Positions 8,476-18,668 are shown, counted from the stretch's first letter. The stretch: DNA of 64,000 nucleotides from Flavobacterium crassostreae (GCF_001831475.1 NZ_CP017688.1:2480001-2544000); one strand, 5' to 3'. The notes: generated by a model not told the origin, from the letters alone. Program-made: numbers and translations.

Positions 8476-10254
8476 TTATTTTTTCTCTGATTTTTCCATT
8501 TTAGCTTTCAAGGCAGCTAATACATCGTTACTATCTCCTAGAGTAGCAGCTGGTGCATTAGTGTTTGAAGCAGAAGAAGTGTTTTCTGTAGCGGCTTTCA
8601 CATTTTTCTCTTCTTCTTCACGGAAGATAGCAGTGTGAGAGGCAACTACTCTTTTGAATTCTTTGTTAAATTCAATTACTTTGAACTCAGCAGATTCTCC
8701 TTTTTTCAATTTCTTACCATCTTCTTTTTCAAGGTGACGTGTAGGAATGAAAGCAACGATATCGTCTCCAAATTCTACTGTAGCTCCTTTATCAACAATC
8801 TCAGCAATTTCACCTGTGTGGACAGTTCCAACAGCAAATGAACCTTCGTATTGATCCCAAGGATTAGGAGTAGTTTGTTTATGACCTAAAGATAATTTAC
8901 GTCCGTCAACATCTAATTCTAATACTACAACATCTAGTTTTTCACCAACGTTTACAAACTCAGATGGGTGTTTGATTTTCTTAGTCCAAGATAAGTCAGA
9001 GATGTAAATTAATCCATCAATTCCTTCTTCTAATTCTACAAAGATACCAAAGTTAGTAAAGTTTCTAACAATACCTGAATGTTTAGAACCTACAGGGTAT
9101 TTAGAAGTAATATCTGTCCAAGGGTCTTGAGACAATTGTTTGATACCTAATGACATTTTACGGTCATCTCTATCTAAAGTTAAGATAACAGCTTCAACAA
9201 CATCCCCTACTTTTACGAAATCTTGTGCAGAACGTAAATGAGTAGACCAAGACATTTCAGAAACGTGGATTAAACCTTCAACACCTTCAGCAACTTCGAT
9301 GAAAGCACCGTAATCAGCGATTACAACTACTTTACCTTTTACTTTGTCTCCAATTGCTAAGTTAGCATCTAGAGCATCCCAAGGGTGTGCGTTTAATTGT
9401 TTCAATCCTAATTGAATTCTTGTTTTCTCATCATCGAAATCAAGGATTACAACATTTAATTTTTGGTCTAATTCTAGAACTTCAGATGGGTGGTTAATTC
9501 TAGACCAAGAAAGATCCGTAATGTGAATTAATCCATCAACTCCACCTAAGTCAATAAAGACACCATAAGAAGTAATGTTTTTAACCACACCTTCTAATAC
9601 TTGTCCTTTTTGTAATTGACCAATGATTTCTTTTTTCTGTACTTCAATATCCGCTTCAATAAGCGCTTTGTGAGATACAACAACGTTTTTAAATTCGTGG
9701 TTGATTTTCACAACTTTGAATTCCATTGTTTTGTTTACGTAAACATCGTAATCTCTAATTGGTTTAACATCAATTTGAGATCCTGGTAAGAATGCTTCAA
9801 TTCCGAAAACATCTACGATCATACCACCTTTAGTTCTGCATTTTACAAAACCATTAACAATTTCACCAGTTTCGTTTGCAGCAATAACTCTATCCCATGA
9901 TTTGATAGTACGTGCTTTTCTGTGAGATAAAACTAGTTGTCCAGTTTTGTCTTCACGGATATCAATTAATACTTCAACCGTATCCCCTACTTTTAAATTT
10001 GGGTTGTAACGGAATTCGTTCAAAGAAATTACACCTTCTGATTTTGCGTTGATATCAACAATAACGTCTCTATCTGTAATTCTAACAACAGTACCATCTA
10101 CTACTTCTTCTTGGTCTGTAGCGATGAATGTTTTAGATACTAATTCTTCAAATTCTTGTAAGTTTTTCTCATCTACTGGATCAATACCTTCTTCAAAGTT
10201 ATGCCAGTTAAAATTTGCTAAAAACTCTTCTTGTGATTGGATTTGTTCAGACAT
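8476..10254 (-). CDS. rpsA: 30S ribosomal protein S1
   Basis: The 592-residue protein holds six consecutive S1 RNA-binding (OB-fold) repeats at about 49-113, 131-196, 217-287, 303-374, 388-459 and 474-542. Repeats 3-5 have the canonical form, for example GVFIDLGGVDGLIHITDLSW. The C-terminal tail (about 550-592) is rich in Ala, Lys and Glu and looks disordered. S1 binds mRNA on the 30S subunit and helps recruit it for initiation. The ATG at 10254 fits the family N-terminus, and a well-formed promoter lies about 120 bases upstream. The length and domain count match flavobacterial S1. Confidence 0.97.
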   Translation of the reverse strand: MSEQIQSQEEFLANFNWHNFEEGIDPVDEKNLQEFEELVSKTFIATDQEEVVDGTVVRITDRDVIVDINAKSEGVISLNEFRYNPNLKVGDTVEVLIDIREDKTGQLVLSHRKARTIKSWDRVIAANETGEIVNGFVKCRTKGGMIVDVFGIEAFLPGSQIDVKPIRDYDVYVNKTMEFKVVKINHEFKNVVVSHKALIEADIEVQKKEIIGQLQKGQVLEGVVKNITSYGVFIDLGGVDGLIHITDLSWSRINHPSEVLELDQKLNVVILDFDDEKTRIQLGLKQLNAHPWDALDANLAIGDKVKGKVVVIADYGAFIEVAEGVEGLIHVSEMSWSTHLRSAQDFVKVGDVVEAVILTLDRDDRKMSLGIKQLSQDPWTDITSKYPVGSKHSGIVRNFTNFGIFVELEEGIDGLIYISDLSWTKKIKHPSEFVNVGEKLDVVVLELDVDGRKLSLGHKQTTPNPWDQYEGSFAVGTVHTGEIAEIVDKGATVEFGDDIVAFIPTRHLEKEDGKKLKKGESAEFKVIEFNKEFKRVVASHTAIFREEEEKNVKAATENTSSASNTNAPAATLGDSNDVLAALKAKMEKSEKK

Positions 10255-10604
10255 GCTGATTAAAATTTGTATTCTGTATTTTCTTGAGTTTCATAAAGTA
10301 GCAGAAAACAACAGAAGTTGTTTGTATAATTAATTTATCCCTAATGGAAACTCTTATCCACCAAAAGGTGTGCAAAAGTAATACTTTTTTTTGAAACAAC
10401 AAAAAATTAATTCAAAGACAAGTTATTGAAAATCAGTAACAAAATATCTGGACCTATTGCAGATTTTGAGCTTGCTATCGCTTTTTTTTATACAAAGTTT
10501 AGAAATACAGTGTTTGCCAGATGGTATCTGATAAGTAAATAAGCGACCCAAGGATTTTTAAACTAGGTTTTTGAAGGTATAAATAAGCTAAACCTATTGA
10601 AGAA
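10255..10604. other. 350-bp intergenic region between nupG-like gene and rpsA
   Basis: The left part is the rpsA leader and promoter. In 10404-10604 I see only AT-rich sequence with no convincing gene, repeat or strong hairpin. Confidence 0.5.
10373..10403 (-). promoter_or_regulatory. Predicted rpsA promoter (Bacteroidota -33/-7)
   Basis: On the minus strand, TTTG (10403-10400) is followed after 19 nt by TACTTTTG (10380-10373), matching the Bacteroidota sigma consensus TTTG-N17-23-TAnnTTTG. The expected start near 10368 gives a leader of about 115 nt for rpsA. Confidence 0.65.
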
Positions 10605-11864
10605 TTAGTGGTTTAAATCCAGAATCTCTTTGGGATTGTGCTTGTACTTAAACACAAACGGAAAAATAATTGCAAGCACTAAAGCATAAGCGGCAAAGCT
10701 TAGCCAAATATGTTGCCATTGCCTACTACCATCTGCAAGGGTAAAATAATGCTCAATAAGATACCCACTAGCAAAACTTCCAATTAAAGCTCCAAAACCA
10801 TTTACCATCATCATAAATAAGCCTTGAGCGCTTCCTCGTATTTTAGGATTGGTTTGGGTCTCTACAAATAAAGAACCCGATATATTAAAAAAATCAAATG
10901 CCATACCGTACACTACGCAAGACATAATAATCATCCATAATCCGTCTGTGGGATTCCCGAAAGCAAACAAGCCAAAACGCAATACCCAAGCCAACATGCT
11001 TAAAAACATGACGTATTTGATGCCAAATTTTCTTAAAAAAAACGGAATTGCTAGTATAAATAAAGTTTCGGATACTTGAGATACAGACATAATAATTGCG
11101 GGATATCTAACTGCAAGACTATCTTGGTATTTTTCTATGTTAGCAAAATCATGTATGTAGGTATCTCCATAGGCATTGGTTAATTGTAGCGCAGCGCCTA
11201 ACAACATGGAGAAGGTAAAAAACACCGCAAATTTTTTCTGTTTGAATAACTCAAAAGCATGCAGACCCAATGCGTGAGTAAAAGTAGTTCGGGTATCTAT
11301 TTTAGACATCGGAAGGCATTTTGGCAACGTCAAAGCATAGGTTGCTAATAAAAACGATACCGCAGCTGCAATATAAAATTGATTGGCAGAGGTTTCGTTA
11401 TGCGTTAAACTCACTACCCACAAAGCAACTATAAACCCAATAGTACCCCAAATCCGGACAGAAGGATACTGTTTTACCACATCTAAATTAGCAGCAATCA
11501 AAGCATTATAGGCCACAGTAATGGATAAAGAAATAGTTGGCATATAAAAAAACATGTTTACAAGCATGACCCAAAAAAACGTAGTTGGGTTATCTACCAT
11601 AGGCAAACAAACCAAAGACACGCCTCCCAAGAGATGGAGAATGCTGTATAATTTTTCGGCATTAATAAACCTATCCGAAATAATGCCTGTAAATGCTGGC
11701 ATGAATACAGACGAAATCCCCATGGTAGAGAATATAATTCCGAACTCGGTACCAGACCAGTGTTTGTTATTGAACCAATAGGCACCAATGGTAAGCAACC
11801 AAGAACCCCAGATAAAAAACTGCAAGAAATTCATTAAAACCAACCTGTTTTTAATCCCAATCAT
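10605..11864 (-). CDS. Nucleoside permease, major facilitator superfamily (NupG/XapB-like)
   Basis: This 419-residue integral membrane protein has about 12 hydrophobic helices. The N-terminus, with LVLMNFLQFFIWGSWLLT and FGIIFSTMGISSVFMPAFTG, is characteristic of the nucleoside:proton symporter family (NupG, XapB), and the motif between helices 2 and 3 (GIISDRF) is MFS-like. It would import nucleosides across the inner membrane, and in this family it often sits near salvage genes. It ends before the rpsA promoter region and starts 58 bp from cmk. The family call is good; the specific nucleoside is not determined. Confidence 0.85.
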   Translation of the reverse strand: MIGIKNRLVLMNFLQFFIWGSWLLTIGAYWFNNKHWSGTEFGIIFSTMGISSVFMPAFTGIISDRFINAEKLYSILHLLGGVSLVCLPMVDNPTTFFWVMLVNMFFYMPTISLSITVAYNALIAANLDVVKQYPSVRIWGTIGFIVALWVVSLTHNETSANQFYIAAAVSFLLATYALTLPKCLPMSKIDTRTTFTHALGLHAFELFKQKKFAVFFTFSMLLGAALQLTNAYGDTYIHDFANIEKYQDSLAVRYPAIIMSVSQVSETLFILAIPFFLRKFGIKYVMFLSMLAWVLRFGLFAFGNPTDGLWMIIMSCVVYGMAFDFFNISGSLFVETQTNPKIRGSAQGLFMMMVNGFGALIGSFASGYLIEHYFTLADGSRQWQHIWLSFAAYALVLAIIFPFVFKYKHNPKEILDLNH

Positions 11865-11922
11865 CTGAATAAATTGTTTTTATTAGTTCCTGTAAACATA
11901 ACTACCTAAGGCAATACTTGAC

Positions 11923-12633
11923 TTAAACCACAACAAGTACGTTTGTTACCAATTGCATTACTAAGTCAAATTGGGCTTCTTTGGTAAGGTTGGAGTTGTC
12001 TATAGTTGTTGCATTTGGGGCTATTTTTAGAGGAGAATTTTCTCTATGGGTGTCGATATAATCGCGCTCCTCAACATTTTTCAAGACTGCTTCGTGGGTT
12101 ACCAAATCTCCTTTGGCAAGCAACTCCTGGTAACGCCTTTGTGCTCGGGTTGCAGCCGTTGCTGTCATAAAAATTTTAAGCTCTGCATCCGGAAAAACCA
12201 CCGTACCGATATCCCTTCCGTCCATTACAATGCCTTTGTCTTTGCCCATTTGCTGTTGTTGCTCTACTAATTTAGAACGCACTTCTGAAATTTCAGCTAC
12301 TTTGCTCACAAAACCAGAAACCGCAATTTTCCGAATTTGTTGCTCTACATTTTCATCATTGAGAAACATCTCTCCATACCCTAAATCTTCATTAAATTTA
12401 AACTGCAATTTTACCTCTGCCAAAACTGCAATTAAGGATTCTTTATCAAAAAAACCGGCACCAATATAGCCTTTTTTCATAGCAAATAACGTTATTGCAC
12501 GGTACATAGCACCAGTATCTACGTAGGCATATCCTAGTTTACTGGCCACTTGTTTTGCTAAAGTAGATTTGCCTGTGGATGAAAATCCATCAATTGCAAT
12601 GGTAATTTTTTTATTCAAAATATTATTTTTCAA
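11923..12633 (-). CDS. cmk: Cytidylate kinase
   Basis: This 236-residue P-loop kinase has GFSSTGKS at 16-23, DTGAMYRAI near 41 and the CMP-binding segment MDGRDIGTVVFP near 136. It phosphorylates CMP and dCMP with ATP in pyrimidine nucleotide synthesis. No ATG exists at the N-terminus: the frame opens with TTG at 12633, and a second TTG at 12618 would give MNKKITIAIDGFSS, which looks more like relatives. With the first start it overlaps the porQ end by 11 bases; with the second it follows 4 bases later. Either way the two genes are translationally close. Confidence 0.93.
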   Translation of the reverse strand: MKNNILNKKITIAIDGFSSTGKSTLAKQVASKLGYAYVDTGAMYRAITLFAMKKGYIGAGFFDKESLIAVLAEVKLQFKFNEDLGYGEMFLNDENVEQQIRKIAVSGFVSKVAEISEVRSKLVEQQQQMGKDKGIVMDGRDIGTVVFPDAELKIFMTATAATRAQRRYQELLAKGDLVTHEAVLKNVEERDYIDTHRENSPLKIAPNATTIDNSNLTKEAQFDLVMQLVTNVLVVV

Positions 12634-13654
12634 AATTTATTGTTAATCCAAACAAACTAGTATTGCCCGCTAGAGTGTACCTAGAATACGAATAGTTAAA
12701 TTTTAATTTGTTAAATTTTAATCCAAAACCTAATGCGACTCCTGAAAAATTGCGTTTTTCAAGAATTCGTAATTCTTCGGCTCGCCTAAAGTTGTATCCC
12801 AATCTTAAATTAAATGCTTTTTGAGGAAACAGCTCTACTCCAATAATTGCATGTCTTAAGGCATTGTTTACAAAAGAAACGTTCTCTTGGGTAGTGGTGC
12901 CCTCTAGTGTAGTTATGCTTCTTTCTGGATTAGAAAAAGCAACATTCCACTGCTGTAAATTCTCTAAGGTAAGGTGCCAGCGTAAAGGAACATGATCCAG
13001 CTCTTGAGACACGCCTATAAGTATCTCTAATGGCAATTTTTCGTTAATTTCAGAATAGCTAGTAAATTGCATTCCTACATTACGGATTGCCAAAGCCCAG
13101 TTAACGTCATTGCGCTCGTCTATAAATAAAAACCCTAAATCTAGGGCTCCTCCTAAAGAGTGGTAGCGTTCTAAGGTGGACGATATTAGTTTTGCATTGG
13201 CGCCTACATACATGGTGGTATACGGAATATTGTAGGCATACCCGAGGGATAATGCGGCTTCACTTCCTGAAAAAGAATTGGTTTTTTGCCCCTTTTCATC
13301 ATAGCCTTCAAAGCTTCCGTAATTTACATAATTAACCCCAGCATAAAATGTTTGTACATGCCTATCATAGGTGTACGCGTAGCCTGCGTTACCGTAGCTT
13401 ACTTCTCCAAAATAGCTGCCATAATTCAAAGCCAAATGGTTGTGCATTTCTTGGTTTAAAGTAGCTGGATTAAAGTTTACTTGATTAACATCGTTATCAT
13501 AAATGGTTACTGTTTTGCCTCCAAGTGCCGCTTGTCTGGGCGAAGTACTTAAGTTCAGAAATTGGTATGTTGCCTTTCCTCCTATTTGCGCCTGAGAAAA
13601 AACAGACAGCAATAAGAAAAAGTATAAAACCTTCTTTTTGAATAGTTGCATCAT
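12623..13654 (-). CDS. porQ: Type IX secretion system protein PorQ
   Basis: The 343-residue protein has an N-terminal signal peptide (about 1-22, ending in FSQA). The mature start, QIGGKATYQFLNLSTSPRQ then LGGKTVTIYDNDVNQVNFNPATL, is the hallmark of PorQ. The rest alternates beta strands as expected for an outer-membrane barrel of the FadL/PorV-like class. PorQ works with PorZ and PorU in the attachment complex that processes type IX cargo at the cell surface. The porQ-cmk pair is typical of flavobacteria. The protein agrees with the collagenase at 32961-36668, which carries the type IX export signal. Confidence 0.9.
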   Translation of the reverse strand: MMQLFKKKVLYFFLLLSVFSQAQIGGKATYQFLNLSTSPRQAALGGKTVTIYDNDVNQVNFNPATLNQEMHNHLALNYGSYFGEVSYGNAGYAYTYDRHVQTFYAGVNYVNYGSFEGYDEKGQKTNSFSGSEAALSLGYAYNIPYTTMYVGANAKLISSTLERYHSLGGALDLGFLFIDERNDVNWALAIRNVGMQFTSYSEINEKLPLEILIGVSQELDHVPLRWHLTLENLQQWNVAFSNPERSITTLEGTTTQENVSFVNNALRHAIIGVELFPQKAFNLRLGYNFRRAEELRILEKRNFSGVALGFGLKFNKLKFNYSYSRYTLAGNTSLFGLTINFEK

Positions 13655-13730
13655 AGTATTTAGTACCAGCGAAGATAAAACTATAATATTAGTAATACCT
13701 TTTTTTTTGGCATCTTAAAAATAAAATAAA

Positions 13731-13775
13731 ATTCCAAAATCGTTGTTTAGTATAGTATAAACTAGATTTTGGAAT
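13731..13775 (-). terminator. Hairpin downstream of lon
   Basis: An 11-bp perfect stem (13731-13741 with 13765-13775) with a 23-nt loop is followed on the minus strand by a T-rich tract. It lies 26 bases after the lon stop and before the porQ start, so it probably terminates lon. Confidence 0.55.
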
Positions 13776-13800
13776 ATATAGTATCTTGATTTAATAAACT

Positions 13801-16251
13801 TTACAGATTTTTTTTGTTTTTAACATCTTGATCTGTTACTGCAATTTTTAAAACCTCATTCATTTCTTTTACAAAATGAAAGGTCAGTCCTTGTATATAC
13901 TCTGGTTTTATTTCGTCAATATCGCTTTTATTTTCTTGACATAAAATAATTTCTTTAATGTTGGCTCTTCGTGCTGCTAGTATTTTTTCTTTGATCCCTC
14001 CTACTGGCAATACTTTTCCTCTTAAAGTGATTTCTCCTGTCATGGCAATGTTTTTCTGAACTCTTTTTTGTGTAAACAAAGAAACCAACGAAGTTAACAT
14101 AGCAATACCCGCACTTGGACCATCTTTGGGTGTAGCACCTTCTGGCACATGTATATGGATGTTATATTTGGACAAAATATCTGGGTTAATCCCTAAATGT
14201 TCTGCATTTGCTTTGATATACTCTAGTGCAATGGTTGCAGATTCTTTCATTACTGTACCTAAATTACCAGTAATGGTCATGGTTCCTTTTCCGGGAGAAA
14301 TAAGGGATTCTATAAATAAAATATCTCCTCCTACGCTAGTCCATGCTAATCCAGTAACCACTCCCGCAACATCGTTGCTCTCGTATTTATCTCTTCCTAG
14401 TCTAGCTACTCCGAGTACTTTGATAACATCCTCATCGGTTACTTTTTTGTTGTAGGTCTCTTCCATGGCAACAGATTTGGCTGCATTTCGGATTACTTGT
14501 GCTATTTTGGCTTCTAAACCACGGACTCCAGATTCTCGGGTGTAGCCTTCTACTATTTTTTCTAGTTGTCTTTTTCCAATGGTTAAATCCTTAGGCGTAA
14601 GTCCGTGTTCTTTTAATTGTCTTGGAAACAGATGTTGTTTTGCAATTTCTATTTTTTCTTCGGTAGTGTAGCCAGACATTTTGATGATTTCCATTCGGTC
14701 TCGCAATGCCGGCTGAATAGCGCTCATGTTGTTAGAGGTGGCAATAAACATCACTTTAGATAAATCATATCCCATTTCCAGAAAATTATCATAAAAAGAG
14801 TTGTTTTGTTCTGGATCCAAAACTTCTAACAAAGCAGAAGATGGATCTCCTTGATTGCTATTGGATAGTTTATCAATCTCATCCAAAACAAAAACCGGAT
14901 TAGAGGTTCCTGCTTTTTTAAGGCTCTGAATAATCCTACCTGGCATGGCACCTATGTAGGTTTTTCGGTGGCCTCTAATTTCAGACTCATCGCGCAAACC
15001 ACCCAAAGAAATACGCACGTATTCTCGGCCTAGCGCTTTGGCTATAGAACGTCCAATAGAGGTTTTTCCGACACCCGGAGGCCCTGTTAAACAAATAATT
15101 GGCGACTTCATATCGTTTCGTAATTTTAAAACGGCCAAATGCTCAATCATTCTTTTTTTAACTTCCTCTAGGCCAAAATGATCTTTGTCCAGAATTTTTT
15201 GAGCACGTTTTAAATCAAAGTTATCCTTAGAAAAGGTATTCCAAGGAAGATCCAAAAATAGCTCTAAATAATTTCGTTGAATCCCAAAATCTGGGGCTTG
15301 CGGATTCATGCGGCGCATTTTGGATAGTTCTTTATCAAAATGTTGTTGGGTTTTTGGGTCCCATTTTTTGGTTTTTGACTTCTGGAGCATTTCGTCCATT
15401 TCTTCCTCCTGAGATACACCACCTAATTCTTCCTGGATGGTTTTCATCTGCTGGTGCAAAAAATATTCTCTTTGCTGTTGGTCTAAATCAAAGCGTACTT
15501 TGGATTGAATATCATTTTTTAATTCTAATTTTTGCAATTCAATATTCATGTACCGAAGTGTTTCTAAAGCCCGAGCTTTAAGATCACTAATGGCCAATAA
15601 ATCTTGTTTTTCTTTTACGGTCAAATTCATATTTGAGGTAACAAAATTGATCAAGAAAGATTGGCTTTCGATATTTTTGATAGCAAAAGTAGCTTCACTC
15701 GGAATATTAGGACTCTCCTTTATGATTTGTATCGCTAGTTCTTTTACAGAATCTAATATTGCCAAAAACTCGGTGTCTTTTGGACCCGGACGACTTTCGT
15801 CAAAATTGCTAATGGTTGCTGTTAGGTATGGCTCTTCGGAGACCACAGCATCTATTTCGAAGCGTTTTTTACCCTGCAAAATTACCGTAGTATTTCCGTC
15901 AGGCATTTTTAAAACCCGTAGAATTCTGGCCACTGTTCCAATGGTATGGATGTCTTCTTTGGTAGGATCTTCGTCTTCTTCATTTTTTTGAGCCACCACT
16001 CCTATGATTTTTCCGGCAGCATTGGCATCATCAATCAATTTTATCGATTTGTCTCTGCCGGCTGTAATTGGAATTACTACCCCAGGAAACAAAACCATAT
16101 TACGCAACGGCAGTATTGGCAAGGATTCTGGCAATTCTTCCTTAATCATTTCCTCTTCGTCTTCTGGCGTTAACAAGGGTATTAATTCTGCTTCTGAATC
16201 AAATTCATGAAGTGACAAATTGTCAATAGTAAGTATTTTATGATTTGACAT
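13801..16251 (-). CDS. lon: ATP-dependent protease La (Lon)
   Basis: The 816-residue protein has the Lon order: an N-terminal substrate domain starting LPILPLRNMVLFPGV, a coiled linker, an AAA+ module with Walker A GPPGVGKT (about 388-395), and the protease domain with catalytic Ser in KDGPSAGI (about 713) and Lys in GGIKEKIL (about 754). It degrades damaged and regulatory proteins in the cytosol. The frame stays open to 16308, but a -7 box at 16302-16295 makes those starts impossible; I chose the ATG at 16251 (MSNHKILTIDNL), typical of relatives. An ATG at 16275 is the alternative. Confidence 0.96.
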   Translation of the reverse strand: MSNHKILTIDNLSLHEFDSEAELIPLLTPEDEEEMIKEELPESLPILPLRNMVLFPGVVIPITAGRDKSIKLIDDANAAGKIIGVVAQKNEEDEDPTKEDIHTIGTVARILRVLKMPDGNTTVILQGKKRFEIDAVVSEEPYLTATISNFDESRPGPKDTEFLAILDSVKELAIQIIKESPNIPSEATFAIKNIESQSFLINFVTSNMNLTVKEKQDLLAISDLKARALETLRYMNIELQKLELKNDIQSKVRFDLDQQQREYFLHQQMKTIQEELGGVSQEEEMDEMLQKSKTKKWDPKTQQHFDKELSKMRRMNPQAPDFGIQRNYLELFLDLPWNTFSKDNFDLKRAQKILDKDHFGLEEVKKRMIEHLAVLKLRNDMKSPIICLTGPPGVGKTSIGRSIAKALGREYVRISLGGLRDESEIRGHRKTYIGAMPGRIIQSLKKAGTSNPVFVLDEIDKLSNSNQGDPSSALLEVLDPEQNNSFYDNFLEMGYDLSKVMFIATSNNMSAIQPALRDRMEIIKMSGYTTEEKIEIAKQHLFPRQLKEHGLTPKDLTIGKRQLEKIVEGYTRESGVRGLEAKIAQVIRNAAKSVAMEETYNKKVTDEDVIKVLGVARLGRDKYESNDVAGVVTGLAWTSVGGDILFIESLISPGKGTMTITGNLGTVMKESATIALEYIKANAEHLGINPDILSKYNIHIHVPEGATPKDGPSAGIAMLTSLVSLFTQKRVQKNIAMTGEITLRGKVLPVGGIKEKILAARRANIKEIILCQENKSDIDEIKPEYIQGLTFHFVKEMNEVLKIAVTDQDVKNKKNL

Positions 16252-16294
16252 AGTATATTTAGGTCTTTTTGTCATTATTTTTTTGTGGAAACAA

Positions 16295-16302
16295 CAAATA
16301 TA
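16295..16302 (-). promoter_or_regulatory. Predicted lon -7 box
   Basis: TATATTTG on the minus strand (16302-16295) matches TAnnTTTG exactly; no clear TTTG lies at the -33 position. It implies a start near 16290 and a leader of about 40 nt to the ATG at 16251. Confidence 0.45.
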
Positions 16303-16395
16303 GGCCAAGGTTGGTATAAAACATCCCTTATTGCCTCATTATTCCTTTCGGGATATAAAAAAAGCAATCACTATGCCATTTTAAAACAATGGGAA

Positions 16396-17703
16396 TTATT
16401 TAACGGAGTTGGGCTTTTGCATCGTAGATAATACTATAAATCCAAGCAGAAAGAAAACCGCTAGTATAAAAAAAGAATCTCGCATAGAGTTGGTTATGGC
16501 TCCTACAAACCCGAAAATAAAAGTCCCTACCACTATGGCTATTTTTTCGGTAACATCAAAAAAACTAAAATAAGTGGCGTGTTCTTGGGTTTCGGGCAGC
16601 AATTTTGAATACGTAGAACGAGATAAGGATTGAATGGCTCCCAAAACCATTCCAATTGTTGCTCCAAGAGCATAAAATTGTGCGTCTATATTTGGACTTT
16701 TTGCATTTAGAAAATAAGCGGCCACGCAGATGCCTCCCCACAATGCTATGGTTATTTTTAGGGTTGAAATGTTGCCTATTTTTTCGGAAATTCTAGAAAA
16801 CAGATAGGCTCCAAAAATAGCCACAAAATTTATCAGCAAAATAATCAGAATTAATTTGCTGGTATCAATTCCTAATTCTTTTTTGCCATACAGACCCGCC
16901 AACAAAATTACCGTTTGAACTCCAATGCTGTACAAAAAAAAAGCGGTCAAAAATTGTTTTAAACTCTTTAACTCTTTTAAGCTTGCCAAAACCACCCTGA
17001 GCTCTCTGAATCCTTTAAAGATATACTCTTTTTGTGGTTTTTTATTAAACACATTATTGGGTAAATGATAAAAAGTAATTTGTGCAAAACCCATCCACCA
17101 TATTCCAACTATTACAAATGAGATTCGGGCTGGCAAAGAAGCATCTGTGATCCCAAACCACTCGGGTTTCATTACCATTGTCAAGCTAAAAGTAAGCAAG
17201 ATTAAAGACCCTAAATACCCAAACATAAATCCTTTGGCACTGACTCTATCGTGCTGTTCTGGGGGAGCTATTTCGGGCAAATACGAATTATAAAAAACAA
17301 TACTACCCCAAAAACCAATGCTCGCCAAAATGGTTCCTACAATGCCTATCCATAACGTATCTTGTCCTTTAAAGAAAAACAAACTAATCACGGAGAACGA
17401 TCCTAGGTAACAAAAAAATTGTAAAAACTTTTTTTTGTTACCTGTATAATCTGCAATTCCGGATAAAATGGGAGACAATAGTGCAACCATCAAAAACGAA
17501 AACGACAGGCTATAGGACAATAAGGAGGCGTTATTAAAATCTGTACCCAAAAAGTGTACTTTACCGTTGTTATTGTTGGTAACCGATTCGTAATAAATAG
17601 GAAATATTGCTGTGGTTATCACTAAGCTATAAACAGAATTTGCCCAATCATAAAATGCCCAAGCGTTGATTAGCTTTGTGTCTCCTTTTTGTACTAATTT
17701 CAT
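16396..17703 (-). CDS. UMF1-family MFS transporter (Atg22-like)
   Basis: This 435-residue membrane protein has about 12 hydrophobic helices. The N-terminus LINAWAFYDWANSVYSLVIT is diagnostic of the UMF1/Atg22 branch of the major facilitator superfamily, whose eukaryotic members export amino acids from the vacuole. Later segments such as PILSGIADYTGNKKKFL and FGFVGAITNSMRDSFF also fit. The bacterial substrate is unknown. It runs in the same direction as lon but behind lon's own promoter, and has its own 5' region beyond 17703. Confidence 0.85.
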   Translation of the reverse strand: MKLVQKGDTKLINAWAFYDWANSVYSLVITTAIFPIYYESVTNNNNGKVHFLGTDFNNASLLSYSLSFSFLMVALLSPILSGIADYTGNKKKFLQFFCYLGSFSVISLFFFKGQDTLWIGIVGTILASIGFWGSIVFYNSYLPEIAPPEQHDRVSAKGFMFGYLGSLILLTFSLTMVMKPEWFGITDASLPARISFVIVGIWWMGFAQITFYHLPNNVFNKKPQKEYIFKGFRELRVVLASLKELKSLKQFLTAFFLYSIGVQTVILLAGLYGKKELGIDTSKLILIILLINFVAIFGAYLFSRISEKIGNISTLKITIALWGGICVAAYFLNAKSPNIDAQFYALGATIGMVLGAIQSLSRSTYSKLLPETQEHATYFSFFDVTEKIAIVVGTFIFGFVGAITNSMRDSFFILAVFFLLGFIVLSTMQKPNSVK

Positions 17704-17798
17704 TGGATGGTTTTTTTGGTACTAATTTATTCCTTTTATCCAAAGTAACACACAAAACAGGCTGTTTTTTAGGTCTATTACTCTTTTTTTAAAACAAC

Positions 17799-17830
17799 AA
17801 AGCCAATTTAAAATAAATCAAATTGGCTTT
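17799..17830 (-). terminator. Terminator of the M48 peptidase gene
   Basis: An 11-bp perfect stem (17799-17809 with 17820-17830, core AGCCAATTT) with a 10-nt loop lies 20 bases after the stop codon at 17850. The minus-strand sequence that follows is T-rich. Confidence 0.65.
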
Positions 17831-17849
17831 GGAAAGTGGTTTCTAATAC

Positions 17850-18668
17850 TTATTTGAATTTTACTCCAAATTTTGCTGCTGTAGCTTTTGCTTCGGGTAT
17901 CATTGCTTTTAAATTAGCAATTCTGGTGGCGTCAGAAGGGTGGGTGCTCATAAATTCTGGTTGTGCAGCTCCATTTGCATTGGCAGCCATTCTGGTCCAG
18001 AATGAAATTGCTTCTTCGGGATTGTATCCCGCAATAGCCATTAAGGTCAATCCTATTTTGTCTGCTTCGCTTTCATGGCTTCTACTAAAGGGTAGCATTA
18101 CTCCTACCTGAGATCCTAAACCATAGTATTGTTGCCACATTTGCTGTTTTTGCTCGCTCTGTCCTCCTGTGGCTACAGCAACTCCAACTGCTCCTAAACT
18201 TTGTAGTTGCGAAGCGCTCATACGTTGTGCTCCATGATTTGCTAATGCGTGAGAAACCTCATGCCCCATTACGGTAGCCAAACCGGCATCGTCTTTTGTG
18301 ATAGGCAAAATCCCAGAATACACCACAATCTTACCTCCAGGCATGCACCAAGCATTTACATCCGGACTTTGTACTAGTTTGTACTCCCAGCGGTAATCGT
18401 TTAAATAAGCCGTTTGCCCTAAAGAGGCTAAATATTTTTCTGCTGCTAATTTTATTTTTACCCCTACGGTTTCTACCTTTTTGGCATCAGCCGTACCTGA
18501 AATCACTTTGTTTTCTTTCAAAAAAGTGCCATATTGCTGAAATGAGGAAGGAAATAATTCGCTATTGGATACAAAGTTTAGTGTTTTTTTGCCGGTTAAA
18601 GGATTTGTAGCGCAAGAAAACAGAAGTCCTATGACTCCTAATCCTACTACTATAGAATGCTTTTTCAT
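17850..18668 (-). CDS. M48-family zinc metallopeptidase, lipoprotein
   Basis: The 272-residue protein begins with a lipoprotein signal peptide whose lipobox LLFSCA puts the lipidated Cys at 19. The zinc motif HEVSH is at 136-140, and the third ligand is the Glu of SRSHESEADKIGL near 203, the arrangement of the M48C (LoiP/BepA-like) periplasmic peptidases. This group takes part in outer-membrane protein quality control. It is followed by its own terminator and preceded by a -7 box, so it is probably a single-gene unit. Confidence 0.9.
   Translation of the reverse strand: MKKHSIVVGLGVIGLLFSCATNPLTGKKTLNFVSNSELFPSSFQQYGTFLKENKVISGTADAKKVETVGVKIKLAAEKYLASLGQTAYLNDYRWEYKLVQSPDVNAWCMPGGKIVVYSGILPITKDDAGLATVMGHEVSHALANHGAQRMSASQLQSLGAVGVAVATGGQSEQKQQMWQQYYGLGSQVGVMLPFSRSHESEADKIGLTLMAIAGYNPEEAISFWTRMAANANGAAQPEFMSTHPSDATRIANLKAMIPEAKATAAKFGVKFK

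Noticed and set aside
15548..15991. Open frame of 147 codons on the plus strand
   Set aside because: It is antisense to the N-terminal part of lon, with no sign of being real.
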